64,000 nt of DNA from Burkholderiales bacterium (lineage in GTDB: Bacteria > Pseudomonadota > Gammaproteobacteria > Burkholderiales > Burkholderiaceae_C), in the NCBI GenBank assembly GCA_030604135.1, contig JAUVWL010000005.1:150033-214032 (forward strand), in the 5' to 3' direction. Made by a program: the position numbers and the translations under genes. Below are positions 56,550-64,000 of the stretch, in pieces. The notes under the pieces are model-generated. The model searched no databases and had not been told where the DNA came from. It saw only the letters and a list, made by a program, of their open reading frames with translations. Positions within the stretch are counted from its first letter, which is position 1. Each line of letters starts with the position of its first letter.

Positions 56550-58712
56550 TCAGAAGCCGCTTTCGCGCACAAACACCGCCACCACATTGCGCAGCATCCG
56601 GTCGATGAGTGCTTCAGGACTGCCCTCTATTCGTACCCGCACCAGCGACAACTGCGCCTGTTCAACGGGTTCATCGAACTCGATACGGACCCGGAAAAGT
56701 GCGTCGCGTGCGACCGGCACCCGTTGCTGAAGCACCCCGGCAGGACCCTGTACGGTGGCCAGAGGCCCTCCATGGCTGGCATCCAGCATGGGCGTGGGCA
56801 AGGCGGTGGTTCGGGCCACGTCGATGGCCTGGACACGGCCGTGTCGCCAGACCGGCGGATCGACCATTTGCCGCACCCTCACGGCCTGTCCGACATCGAT
56901 GCGGGACAGATCCGCCTCAGCCACGTAGGCGTCCACCACCCAGCGTGCCGGGTTGACCAACATGGCCAGAGGCTGAAGTGGCCTGACCCAGACGCCTGCA
57001 TCCAGTTCGGGATCCAGGTCGTACAGCACCCCATCGAAAGGCGCACGCAGGATCAGTCGACCGCGTTGTTCGGTGCTGGCGCGCTCCTCGGCCTCGTGCA
57101 AGGCCTTCTGGGAGGCCAGCAGCTGGCGTTGCGACTCGCCATCGGGCAGCCCCATCAAGCCGGCCATCTGGCGCTCACGGGCCAGCGCCAACTGGCGGGA
57201 CCGTTCCTGATCGATACCGAGCACCTTGGAGTCGAGCGCAAACACCACCTCCCCCTGCTGGAAGGCGCGCTGCTCAGGCAACGCCGTGAGCTGGGCCTCG
57301 AAAGGTGAATACAGCAGTTGTTGCTCTTCCGCCCGCAACCAGCCGTGGGCCTGGACACGGGTGTTCAGGGGAAGAAACAGCAACAGGCCCAGCAGCCCCA
57401 ACAAGGCCAGCGCCGACCAGCGGCGAGACCAGCGGATCTCGGCACGCCGCTCATGCCACACCTTCAGCTCTTTCATCACCGGTTTGCCAATGAACCAGGC
57501 CAGCTCCACCACCATCAGGAAGATGCCCAGCACCTTGAAGAAAAACAGATAGACCAGAACCGCGATACCCAGAAACACCACGAGCCGATACAGCCAGGTG
57601 GTCAGCGCAAACGCCACCAGCCAACGCCGTTTCGTCGGCTGGAAATTCTCCGGCCAAACATCAGTGAAGCCGAGGAGGTGTCGCCGCAGCCAGGTTCTCG
57701 CCAACGCCCCGGAGCGCTCGTGGAGATTGGGCATGTCCAGCAGATCGCTCAGGATGAAATACCCGTCGAAACGCATGAACGGACTGGCATTGATGGCCAA
57801 GGTCAACACCCACGAGGTCGTGGCCAGGAAAAACAGCCCGTTGCGCAAGGCACCGTCGGGCGTGATGGCCCAGGCCAGCGTGGCCAGTCCAGCCAGAGCC
57901 AATTCCACCACGATGCCGGCGCTGGCGATCGACAGTCGGTGTTTGGGGTCTTTGAGCCGCCAGCTCTCACCCGTGTCGGTGTACAGCATGGGGAACATGA
58001 CCAGAAAAGCGATGCCCATGTGGGCCACACGCACACCATGGCGGGTGGCTGCGTAGGCATGTCCGAGTTCGTGAATCGCCTTGGCGAACACCAGGGCCAG
58101 CGCATAACCCAGCAGGCCGGCCCAGGTCATGTGGTCGACGAAGGTGTGGGTGAAGCTGTCCCACTGGCGCGAAACCAGGTACAAGCCCAGCACGGTCAGC
58201 AGGGCCACCACGACCGCAGTGGCACGGGTTTGCAGCCAGGCCAGGTAGGGGGCCGTGGCGGCCAGCCAGCGCTGCGGGCGCACCAGTGGCAAGCGGAAGA
58301 AAAGGTAGTTGTGCAGCAGCCACTCCAGCGGTGCTCGTCGGGTGCGTGCGAAGCGCCCCTTGACCTGGTCCACGGCCACTGCGTCATCCAGACGCAGCAG
58401 CTCGTTCTCGGACAGAAAGCCCAGCAGTTGCTTGACGTCATCGGGTGTGACGTTCAAGGGGGTCTGCGCATTGACGGTCCGGATCAGGGTCGCCGCATCC
58501 GACTCGGCCCAGTTCAGCAGCAGCTCGAATTCCAGCCATCCGATCCGGAAGAAACGGTTGCGCACCGGGTCCTGGATGACCCACGCGGGCGTGCCATCCT
58601 CGTTGGGCGCTGCCGGCATCAGTTTGAGCTCGTCGCGGATGGCAGGCAGCAGCTTACGACGCCGGGGCGCCCCCTTGCCCGGCAAGGTCAGGGTGGCGCT
58701 GACGGCATTCAC
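56550..58712 (-). CDS. M50 site-2-protease-like membrane metallopeptidase fused to HlyD-type adaptor
   Basis: 720 residues. The N-terminal part (about 1-140) is cytoplasmic and unrecognised. A polytopic M50 domain follows with the zinc motif HELGH (214-218, in AKAIHELGHAYAA) and the third-ligand motif NASPFMRFDG (308-317, Asp316), so the site is intact. After several more membrane spans, the C-terminal 260 residues form a periplasmic HlyD/biotinyl-lipoyl-like adaptor with a coiled coil. The GTG at 58712 overlaps the upstream stop as GTGA; GTG 58724 is an alternative. It is the last gene of a TolC-adaptor-adaptor operon. Possible role: proteolytic processing or assembly of an exported protein. 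Confidence 0.85.
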   Translation of the reverse strand: MNAVSATLTLPGKGAPRRRKLLPAIRDELKLMPAAPNEDGTPAWVIQDPVRNRFFRIGWLEFELLLNWAESDAATLIRTVNAQTPLNVTPDDVKQLLGFLSENELLRLDDAVAVDQVKGRFARTRRAPLEWLLHNYLFFRLPLVRPQRWLAATAPYLAWLQTRATAVVVALLTVLGLYLVSRQWDSFTHTFVDHMTWAGLLGYALALVFAKAIHELGHAYAATRHGVRVAHMGIAFLVMFPMLYTDTGESWRLKDPKHRLSIASAGIVVELALAGLATLAWAITPDGALRNGLFFLATTSWVLTLAINASPFMRFDGYFILSDLLDMPNLHERSGALARTWLRRHLLGFTDVWPENFQPTKRRWLVAFALTTWLYRLVVFLGIAVLVYLFFFKVLGIFLMVVELAWFIGKPVMKELKVWHERRAEIRWSRRWSALALLGLLGLLLFLPLNTRVQAHGWLRAEEQQLLYSPFEAQLTALPEQRAFQQGEVVFALDSKVLGIDQERSRQLALARERQMAGLMGLPDGESQRQLLASQKALHEAEERASTEQRGRLILRAPFDGVLYDLDPELDAGVWVRPLQPLAMLVNPARWVVDAYVAEADLSRIDVGQAVRVRQMVDPPVWRHGRVQAIDVARTTALPTPMLDASHGGPLATVQGPAGVLQQRVPVARDALFRVRIEFDEPVEQAQLSLVRVRIEGSPEALIDRMLRNVVAVFVRESGF

Positions 58713-60037
58713 AGTCCGGTCCACTCCCGCACGGCAGCGATTGGCCGGCGGAACAGGTAATAACCCAGGGTCACCCAGTCGCCCGACAGGCGGGCCGTGC
58801 CGCGCAGCCCGATGCGAGGCAGGCTTTCGTCGTCTTCAAAACGGGCCCGCAGACGGTAGGAGGCAACATCGTCAGGGCTGGGTGTGGCCTGGTAGCTGGC
58901 CTCGATGAGTTCGCCGCCACGGGGCCGAAGAGGGTCGGTGTGGAGAAACAGCTGCACCGGCGCACCGGGCTCCAGGTTGATGGCATCGGCCACGGCCAGC
59001 CAGATCAGCATGCCTGCGTCTTCCGGCTGCGCCAGCTGCATCACGCGCTCGCCGGTCTGTACCGGGCGACCAAGCCAGTCATTGACGTCGGCAAAAATGG
59101 CCACACCATCGCGATCGGCCCGAACCTCGACGCGCTGGGTCAAGGTATCGACAGCCGCGAGTTCCGCCTCCTTTTCCCGGACGCGTCCCATCAGCATGGC
59201 CAGATCGGCCCTCCCCCGGATGTCATCGAACGCCCGCTGCTGGGCGATGTGAGCATCCACTCTGGCCACCTCGAGCGCTTTCAGGGCGACCTCGCGACGG
59301 TTCTGGATCACCGTGTCGTCCAGGGAGAACAACAGGTCGCCCGCCCGCACCCGGCTGTTGGGGGCCACGCCAAAGGACCCGATCACGCCCTCCTGGGGAG
59401 CCGCCACGGCCACCGCACTGAGAGCGATGACCTCGGCCGGCGCCAGGACCGACAGGCGAACGGGTATGAACAAGGCCAACACCAGTGCCAGCAACACCAG
59501 GTTGCGACGACGACCTCGCGTCCAGCGACGCAGCCGGGTGGTCCAGCGCTGCACCTGCACCTGTTGCAAGGCACCCAGGCAGTGTCCATAGATGAGGTGC
59601 AAACGCTCGAGCAAGATGAGGTCCCGATCGACCCATTCGGTTTCCCGTGCATAAAGCGCCAGACCCAGCAACTCACCCCGCCGGTCTTTCAGGGGAACCA
59701 CCAGCAGGTGTTCGGGCAACCATTCGGCCCAGCCTGGCTGATCCACCTCGGCGGCATCGGCGTGGTCAATGCGGTGAAGCTGACCGTCCTGCGGCAGACG
59801 GCGGGCAAACTGAGACACCCAGACCGCAAAGGGTGAGTCCTCGGCCACGCTGACCAGCCCCGAGGCGGCCACCAGCTTCAGACGGCCACCGGTCCCATCA
59901 AACAGGGCGGCTTGCCGATAGGGCGCCAGCGCGTGGGTTTCGTTGACGATGGTAAAGCGCAGCGCCGGCACATCGGCGGCCGCCAGCGCGCGAGATTCGA
60001 TCTGGAGCAGAACATCCAGATCGTTGGCCGGATTCAT
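58709..60037 (-). CDS. GAF-like domain/HlyD adaptor fusion
   Basis: 442 residues. The cytoplasmic N-terminal region (about 1-165) resembles a GAF domain: FTIVNETHALAPYRQAALFDGTGGRLKLVAASGL and HLLVVPLKDRRGELLGLALYARE. One membrane segment (about 180-198, NLVLLALVLALFIPVRLSVLA) leads to a periplasmic HlyD-type region with split lipoyl halves (APQEGVIGSFGVAPNSRVRAGDLLFSLDD and VRADRDGVAIFADVNDWLGRPVQTGE) and a short coiled coil. The fusion suggests export coupled to cytoplasmic ligand sensing. The ATG at 60037 is chosen; GTG 60043 is possible. Ten bases separate it from the upstream adaptor gene. Confidence 0.8.
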   Translation of the reverse strand: MNPANDLDVLLQIESRALAAADVPALRFTIVNETHALAPYRQAALFDGTGGRLKLVAASGLVSVAEDSPFAVWVSQFARRLPQDGQLHRIDHADAAEVDQPGWAEWLPEHLLVVPLKDRRGELLGLALYARETEWVDRDLILLERLHLIYGHCLGALQQVQVQRWTTRLRRWTRGRRRNLVLLALVLALFIPVRLSVLAPAEVIALSAVAVAAPQEGVIGSFGVAPNSRVRAGDLLFSLDDTVIQNRREVALKALEVARVDAHIAQQRAFDDIRGRADLAMLMGRVREKEAELAAVDTLTQRVEVRADRDGVAIFADVNDWLGRPVQTGERVMQLAQPEDAGMLIWLAVADAINLEPGAPVQLFLHTDPLRPRGGELIEASYQATPSPDDVASYRLRARFEDDESLPRIGLRGTARLSGDWVTLGYYLFRRPIAAVREWTGL

Positions 60038-60047
60038 GGCCACGCTG

Positions 60048-60815
60048 TCAGCGCAGATCAGGGAACCGGGCAACCCCGCTCATGCCGGGCAGCAGATCCG
60101 GATGCACCCGCAGCATGGCGGCTTCCAGCTCGATGGTCTGACTGACAGGGTCGATGCGGCTGTTGATGCGCTGCACACGGGCCGGGTAGGTCTTGCCCGT
60201 CTCGTCGATGGCGACTTCGAACTCCTGACCGATGCGCAGTCCGGATGTCCAGCGGGAGGGCACGTTCAGCTTGAGCAACAAGACCCCGCGGCGCACCAGG
60301 TCGACCATGGGCTGTCCAGGTGTCACCGTCATGTGGCTGCGCACATGCAGACGGGCTGTGTAGCCATCCCAGGGTGCCCGGATGGCACACTGGGAGATCT
60401 GGAAGTCGATCAGATCGGTCTGTGCCTTGGCCCGGGCCACGGCGCTGGCGGCCAAGGCCACTTCGACGTCACTGGCCTGCTCCAGACCCTGCATGCGCAG
60501 TTTGGCCTCGTACTCTTCCGTTGCCGCAGCCAGGTCGGCCTTGGCCATGCCAGCCCGTGCCTCGTGTTCGCCGCAGTCCAGCGACACCAGCACGGCTCCC
60601 TGACGGAACGGACGGCCCAGGCCGGTGTGGATTTCGGTGATGCGCCCGGCAATCGGACTGGCAAGAACCGTCTCGCCATTGGGCAATACCAGCACACGCA
60701 CGGTCTCGGACCCACCGCCCACACCAGGGGACGTGGCCGGCTGCGACCACGCCTGGAAAGAAGCACCGCACAGCAGCGCAGCCAGCAGACATTGGCGAAC
60801 AAGGGTCACGTGCAT
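60048..60815 (-). CDS. Periplasmic adaptor subunit (HlyD/RND type)
   Basis: 255 residues. A signal peptide (about 1-24, CLLAALLCGASFQAWS) is followed by a compact adaptor: the first lipoyl half (VLPNGETVLASPIAGRITEIHTGLGRPFRQGAVLVSLD), a short coiled coil (about 85-125), the second half (CAIRAPWDGYTARLHVRSHMTVTPGQPMVDLV) and a beta-barrel. It is shorter than drug-efflux adaptors (about 380). The ATG at 60815 begins one base after the TolC-like gene's stop codon. It probably bridges the outer-membrane channel to the inner-membrane partners encoded downstream. Confidence 0.88.
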   Translation of the reverse strand: MHVTLVRQCLLAALLCGASFQAWSQPATSPGVGGGSETVRVLVLPNGETVLASPIAGRITEIHTGLGRPFRQGAVLVSLDCGEHEARAGMAKADLAAATEEYEAKLRMQGLEQASDVEVALAASAVARAKAQTDLIDFQISQCAIRAPWDGYTARLHVRSHMTVTPGQPMVDLVRRGVLLLKLNVPSRWTSGLRIGQEFEVAIDETGKTYPARVQRINSRIDPVSQTIELEAAMLRVHPDLLPGMSGVARFPDLR

Positions 60816-60816
60816 C

Positions 60817-62697
60817 TCACTCGTTTTCAAACCAGGTCTTCATCTCGCCCAGGTTGGCATTGAGGGCCGCCACCAGGCTGGACTCGTACACCGAACGGCG
60901 GGCGTTTTGCGGGATCGTAGTCGCAAAACGGGCTTGCTGGCGAACCGCACCCTCCTGATCGCGCAGTCGCAGGGTCCAGGCGGCCCGCTCCAGACCCAGA
61001 CGATCGCCACTTTCAAACGAAAGTTCCAGCGGCAGGCCAGCCTGGTCGTCGGACTCGATGTCGTGGCGGGCCAGCAGGTCTTTGGCCAGGGCGGTCATGC
61101 GCACTTTCTGGACCGGGTCGGTGATGCCAGTGACTTGAACCGCCACGGCAGGGGCACGGCCGAACAGGTTGGACGACAAGCTGAAAGCGTCTTGCTCGGT
61201 GGACTGCAGGTGCTCGCGAACGCGCTGCGTCAGCTGGGCCAGGTCGTTCCCGTCGAAGTCGTCGGCAATCGGGTCGAAACCCAGTGTGTTGTAGAGGCGA
61301 CCAAACGCAATGTGGGCGTTGGCGTAGGCGTTGGCCCGCTGGTAGGCACCCAGCACCGATCGCGCTTGCGTGCGGATGGCCTCCAGCTCGCTGTCAAGCC
61401 TGGCGGTCACCGAGGCGCGCGTGAAATCGGCCAGACGCTTGTCGACCTGCGAGGCCTGGTCGGCCAGCTTGAAGTCTTCCAGCGCCATGCGGTAACGCTC
61501 GGCGCTGATGCGCGTCTGGGTCAGGATGGCCATGGAGAGGGCCATGCGACGGGCTTCGTCAGTCTGTTCCTGGTACTTCTGGGCATCACGCATGGCCGGC
61601 AGCGCCGCCAGGCGCATCAGATTCCAGGCGATGCTGATACCACCCTCGGACCAGCTGTTGTTGAACAGGAAGCGGTTGCTGTCGTACTGGCGGCCGTAGT
61701 TCAGGGAAATGCCCGGCAACATGCCCAGCACCTGCTTGCGCGCCTCGGCTGCGGTGATGCGCTTGCGCAGGTCTTCCTCGCGCAACTCGGGGCGCTGCAT
61801 GAGTGCCATCTCCTCCAGCCTGCCCACATCGCGCGGAGCCGCAGGCAACACCGGCTCCTGTGCTTCGGCCACGGTGAACTCCACCCCAGGTGGCACGTTC
61901 ATGAGGGCCGCCAGTTCGCGTTTGGCAAACTCCAGATCCTGGCGGCGCTGGTTCAACAGCGAGGTTGCATCCAGCAAGGCACGCTGATAAGCCAGCGCCA
62001 CCCCAGGAGGAATCACGCGCTGAGTTTCGGCCTCGCGCGAACGCGACAGTGCCTGCTGCGCACGCTCGAGAATCTCGTCGGCCTGGGCCGTCAGCCGCTG
62101 GGCACCCAGGGCACGCCAGTAGGCGGCACGGACATCCTGCAACAGGTTCTGCACCACCTTGCGGCGACGCTCCTCAGCGATCAGGAACTGGTCACCCTGC
62201 TGTTTGGCACGGTAGTAGGAGACACCGAAATCCAGGGCATTCCATGAAAAGCTGATGTCACGAAGGCTGCGCGATCGTTCGTCGGACGAGGTCGGGTTGG
62301 TGGATTCCACCCCATCCAGAATGCCGATGCTGGTGCCGCCCGAAAAGTTGCTGCGGTCCTGGTAACCGGCCGTGGCCAGCATCTGCGGCAGCATGTCATA
62401 GCTGGCGTAGTTGGTCAGGCCCAGGGCCAGCGCCGACTCCATGCGCTTGAGGCGGTAGTCCAGGTTGTAGCGCAACGCACGCGCCAGTGCCTCTTCCATG
62501 CTGATCGGACCACCGATGGGTGTCTGGTCAACATACATGCGCGATGTGTCTTCCTTGACACGGGTCAGCACATCCTCTTTCTCCAGCGGCTTGGGTGTCA
62601 CGCTGCAGCCAGCCAGCACGGCGGCAACCGCCAGCACGATGGCTCCACGACCGGTCGCGGCAGAAATACGGGAAGACTGGGATGGTTTTTTGGTCAT
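60817..62697 (-). CDS. TolC-family outer-membrane efflux lipoprotein
   Basis: 626 residues. A lipobox VLAGC (Cys31) predicts a lipoprotein, like the OprM/NodT branch. Two repeated coiled-coil halves of the outer-membrane factor family cover about 65-500 (SMEEALARALRYNLDYRLKRME, AEEILERAQQALSRSREAE, LAYANAHIAFGRLYNTLGF-type segments). An extra C-terminal region of about 110 residues, mixed beta and charged (VQVTGITDPVQKVRMTALAKDLLARHDIE), is not part of TolC and is unrecognised. It heads the adaptor-adaptor-M50 operon and follows the giant surface-protein gene by 26 bp. It may also serve the PrtD/PrtE exporter at 25154-28247, which lacks its own channel. Confidence 0.88.
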   Translation of the reverse strand: MTKKPSQSSRISAATGRGAIVLAVAAVLAGCSVTPKPLEKEDVLTRVKEDTSRMYVDQTPIGGPISMEEALARALRYNLDYRLKRMESALALGLTNYASYDMLPQMLATAGYQDRSNFSGGTSIGILDGVESTNPTSSDERSRSLRDISFSWNALDFGVSYYRAKQQGDQFLIAEERRRKVVQNLLQDVRAAYWRALGAQRLTAQADEILERAQQALSRSREAETQRVIPPGVALAYQRALLDATSLLNQRRQDLEFAKRELAALMNVPPGVEFTVAEAQEPVLPAAPRDVGRLEEMALMQRPELREEDLRKRITAAEARKQVLGMLPGISLNYGRQYDSNRFLFNNSWSEGGISIAWNLMRLAALPAMRDAQKYQEQTDEARRMALSMAILTQTRISAERYRMALEDFKLADQASQVDKRLADFTRASVTARLDSELEAIRTQARSVLGAYQRANAYANAHIAFGRLYNTLGFDPIADDFDGNDLAQLTQRVREHLQSTEQDAFSLSSNLFGRAPAVAVQVTGITDPVQKVRMTALAKDLLARHDIESDDQAGLPLELSFESGDRLGLERAAWTLRLRDQEGAVRQQARFATTIPQNARRSVYESSLVAALNANLGEMKTWFENE

Positions 62698-62723
62698 GCT
62701 TGTTCTCTCTGATAAATGGTTGT

Positions 62724-64000
62724 TCAGCTGGGGCTCACAGTCCGGGTCATGGGGCGCATACCGAGCGAGCGGTCGGCGGCCATGCGCTGGAGTTGGGCGC
62801 GGAACCCTTGGGCCATCACCGGCTGAACTTCATTTGTCTGCCTAATGGCATCGGCATTTTCTGCAGGAACTGAAAGCGCATCCGCGTCGTTTGACAAGTT
62901 CGTCACGCTTGACACGTCTTCGGCATGGTCGGCTTGCGCCACTTCCTGAGGCGATTCGATGCCTGCCTGCGGAGACGGTGCATTGGGTGCGCCCGTGTCA
63001 ACAGGCTTGGGTGAACCCAGGCCGAACGGATCCAGCAGGGTTTCGAAGCCTGGTGTCGCAGACTGATGGGCGTCGACCACCGCGTTGCGCACGGCCGACT
63101 CCAGTTGTGCCGAACGCACAGCCTTCTGAACGAAAAGACCGTGCTCTGCGGTCACCGGAGCATGGCGCACCGCATGCTGCACGTGCAGAGCGTGGCGAAT
63201 GGTCTGCACCTCTCCATGCCCCAGTTCACGGATCAATGCGGGTGCATCACCGTCCTGGGAACTGTCAAACAACAGGCCGTCCGGCACCTGCGCCATGGCT
63301 TCCGCCAGCAACGGACTGTTGGTCTGGAACGCACCCAAGGGGGACCCTGCCAGTGCACGCTCCGTGCTCGAACTGCCCACCGCGTAGAGCACATGCAACG
63401 CCGGGTCGGTGGCGATTGGCATGGGTGTCACGCCGGGTCGCGGCGTATCCGGCTGACGACCCCAGTCCGGATTGGATGGTGCCCTCCCCGACTCCTCAGG
63501 CAGCACCGGTGTAACCGGTGGCAGGGGTGTGACCGGTGGCAAAGGCGCCGGCCCCGGCAACGAAGGCGTTGGCACATCACCCAGGATCAACTGTGCGCTT
63601 GATGTCAGGTCCCCATCGCTGATGGTGTATACCACCACCGGCACAGGTCCACTGTAGCCCGCGTCCGGCGTGAACACAAAAGTGCCGTCCGGGTTGATGA
63701 CCAGGGTACCGACACCGGGAACCGTTGCCGTATCGCCTGCGGTATAGACGGTTCCGTCCACCTCAAAAACCGTCACGGTCAGTGAATCACCGTCGACATC
63801 GCTGTCGTTGTCCAGCACATTGCCTATGACCGGCTCATTGAAGCGCGTTGGAACGACGTCATCCACAGCCACAGGCGCGTCGTTCACGCCGGTGATCGTC
63901 ACCGTGATCGTGGCCGTGTCCGTGCCACCCTGGCCGTCGCTGATCGTGTAGCTGATCTCGGTCGTGGCCGTCTGGCCCACCGCCAGGTTCTCGAAGTCCC
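62724..64000 (-). CDS. C-terminal end of a giant cadherin/VCBS-type surface protein (partial)
   Basis: The last 425 or so residues of a longer protein whose start lies beyond base 64000; the frame is open through the window end. Seen: a VCBS/cadherin-like repeat ending (ISYTISDGQGGTDTATITVTITGVNDAP), another tandem-95/Ig-like domain (VGNVLDNDSDVDGDSLTV type) to about residue 140, and a Pro-rich linker. Then comes an alanine- and histidine-rich helical stretch (IRHALHVQHAVRHAPVTAEHG) and a basic tail ending RPMTRTVSPS. There are no RTX GGxGxDxxx nonapeptides. Likely a biofilm or attachment adhesin, exported with the downstream TolC/adaptor/M50 genes (inference). Confidence 0.85.
   Translation of the reverse strand, partial: DFENLAVGQTATTEISYTISDGQGGTDTATITVTITGVNDAPVAVDDVVPTRFNEPVIGNVLDNDSDVDGDSLTVTVFEVDGTVYTAGDTATVPGVGTLVINPDGTFVFTPDAGYSGPVPVVVYTISDGDLTSSAQLILGDVPTPSLPGPAPLPPVTPLPPVTPVLPEESGRAPSNPDWGRQPDTPRPGVTPMPIATDPALHVLYAVGSSSTERALAGSPLGAFQTNSPLLAEAMAQVPDGLLFDSSQDGDAPALIRELGHGEVQTIRHALHVQHAVRHAPVTAEHGLFVQKAVRSAQLESAVRNAVVDAHQSATPGFETLLDPFGLGSPKPVDTGAPNAPSPQAGIESPQEVAQADHAEDVSSVTNLSNDADALSVPAENADAIRQTNEVQPVMAQGFRAQLQRMAADRSLGMRPMTRTVSPS

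Noticed and set aside
57318..58760. 480-codon plus-strand frame opposite the M50/adaptor fusion
   Set aside because: Product is Gln/His/Gly-rich low complexity without domains; the minus-strand gene has an intact HELGH site and operon overlaps.

Overview
The window is a GC-rich, gene-dense stretch of a Burkholderiales (Betaproteobacteria) chromosome, most likely Comamonadaceae. The evidence is the box (benzoyl-CoA epoxidation) cluster with a BoxR-type regulator, the DUF3460-scpA pair, the mrp/metG divergent pair, the secB-grxC-rhodanese/gpmA order, and interspersed CATTCCCGCG-type repeats. No tRNA, rRNA, CRISPR array or insertion sequence was seen.

Layout. 1-7546: aerobic hybrid benzoate pathway (boxB partial, boxC, boxR, boxZ, bclA) with two TGCA-N6-TGCA operators flanking boxR, and an orphan periplasmic binding protein. 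7733-10226: a small methyltransferase-like protein convergent with a TPR/O-GlcNAc-transferase-like (GT41) glycosyltransferase. 10353-24800: one gene of 14.4 kb encoding a 4815-residue protein made almost entirely of about 570 octapeptides of the type L-[ST]-T-x-Q-[VI]-x-A, ending in a Ca-binding EF-hand-like domain. 25154-28247: PrtD-type ABC exporter and PrtE/HlyD-type adaptor, divergent from the giant gene. 28272-45506: housekeeping genes (mrp, metG, a SulP transporter with a divergent carbonic-anhydrase-like protein, DUF3460, scpA, nadB, a serine hydrolase, nadA, nadC, panB, panC, gpsA, secB, grxC, rhodanese, gpmA). 45655-50833: ctpA, moeB, a secreted nuclease-like protein, a YitT-like membrane protein, a DASS transporter. 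50873-56465: a minus-strand run of hydrolase, RibH2-type lumazine synthase, DUF429, BLUF photoreceptor, folE, clsB and a ybhP-like protein. 56550-64000: M50 metalloprotease-adaptor fusion, GAF-like/HlyD fusion, short RND-type adaptor, TolC-like lipoprotein, and the C-terminal end of a cadherin/VCBS-type giant surface protein that runs out of the window.

Two surface-protein systems dominate. In the first, a giant Ser/Thr-rich octapeptide-repeat protein lies between a GT41 glycosyltransferase gene and a type I exporter pair that lacks its own outer-membrane channel. In the second, a giant tandem-domain protein is coupled to an outer-membrane channel, three adaptor-like proteins and a site-2-protease-like membrane protein, but no ABC ATPase is visible. 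The first set is the best candidate here for an undescribed system: a glycosylated, type I-secreted repeat fibre. That function is inference; the repeat, gene order and enzyme motifs are read directly from the sequence.
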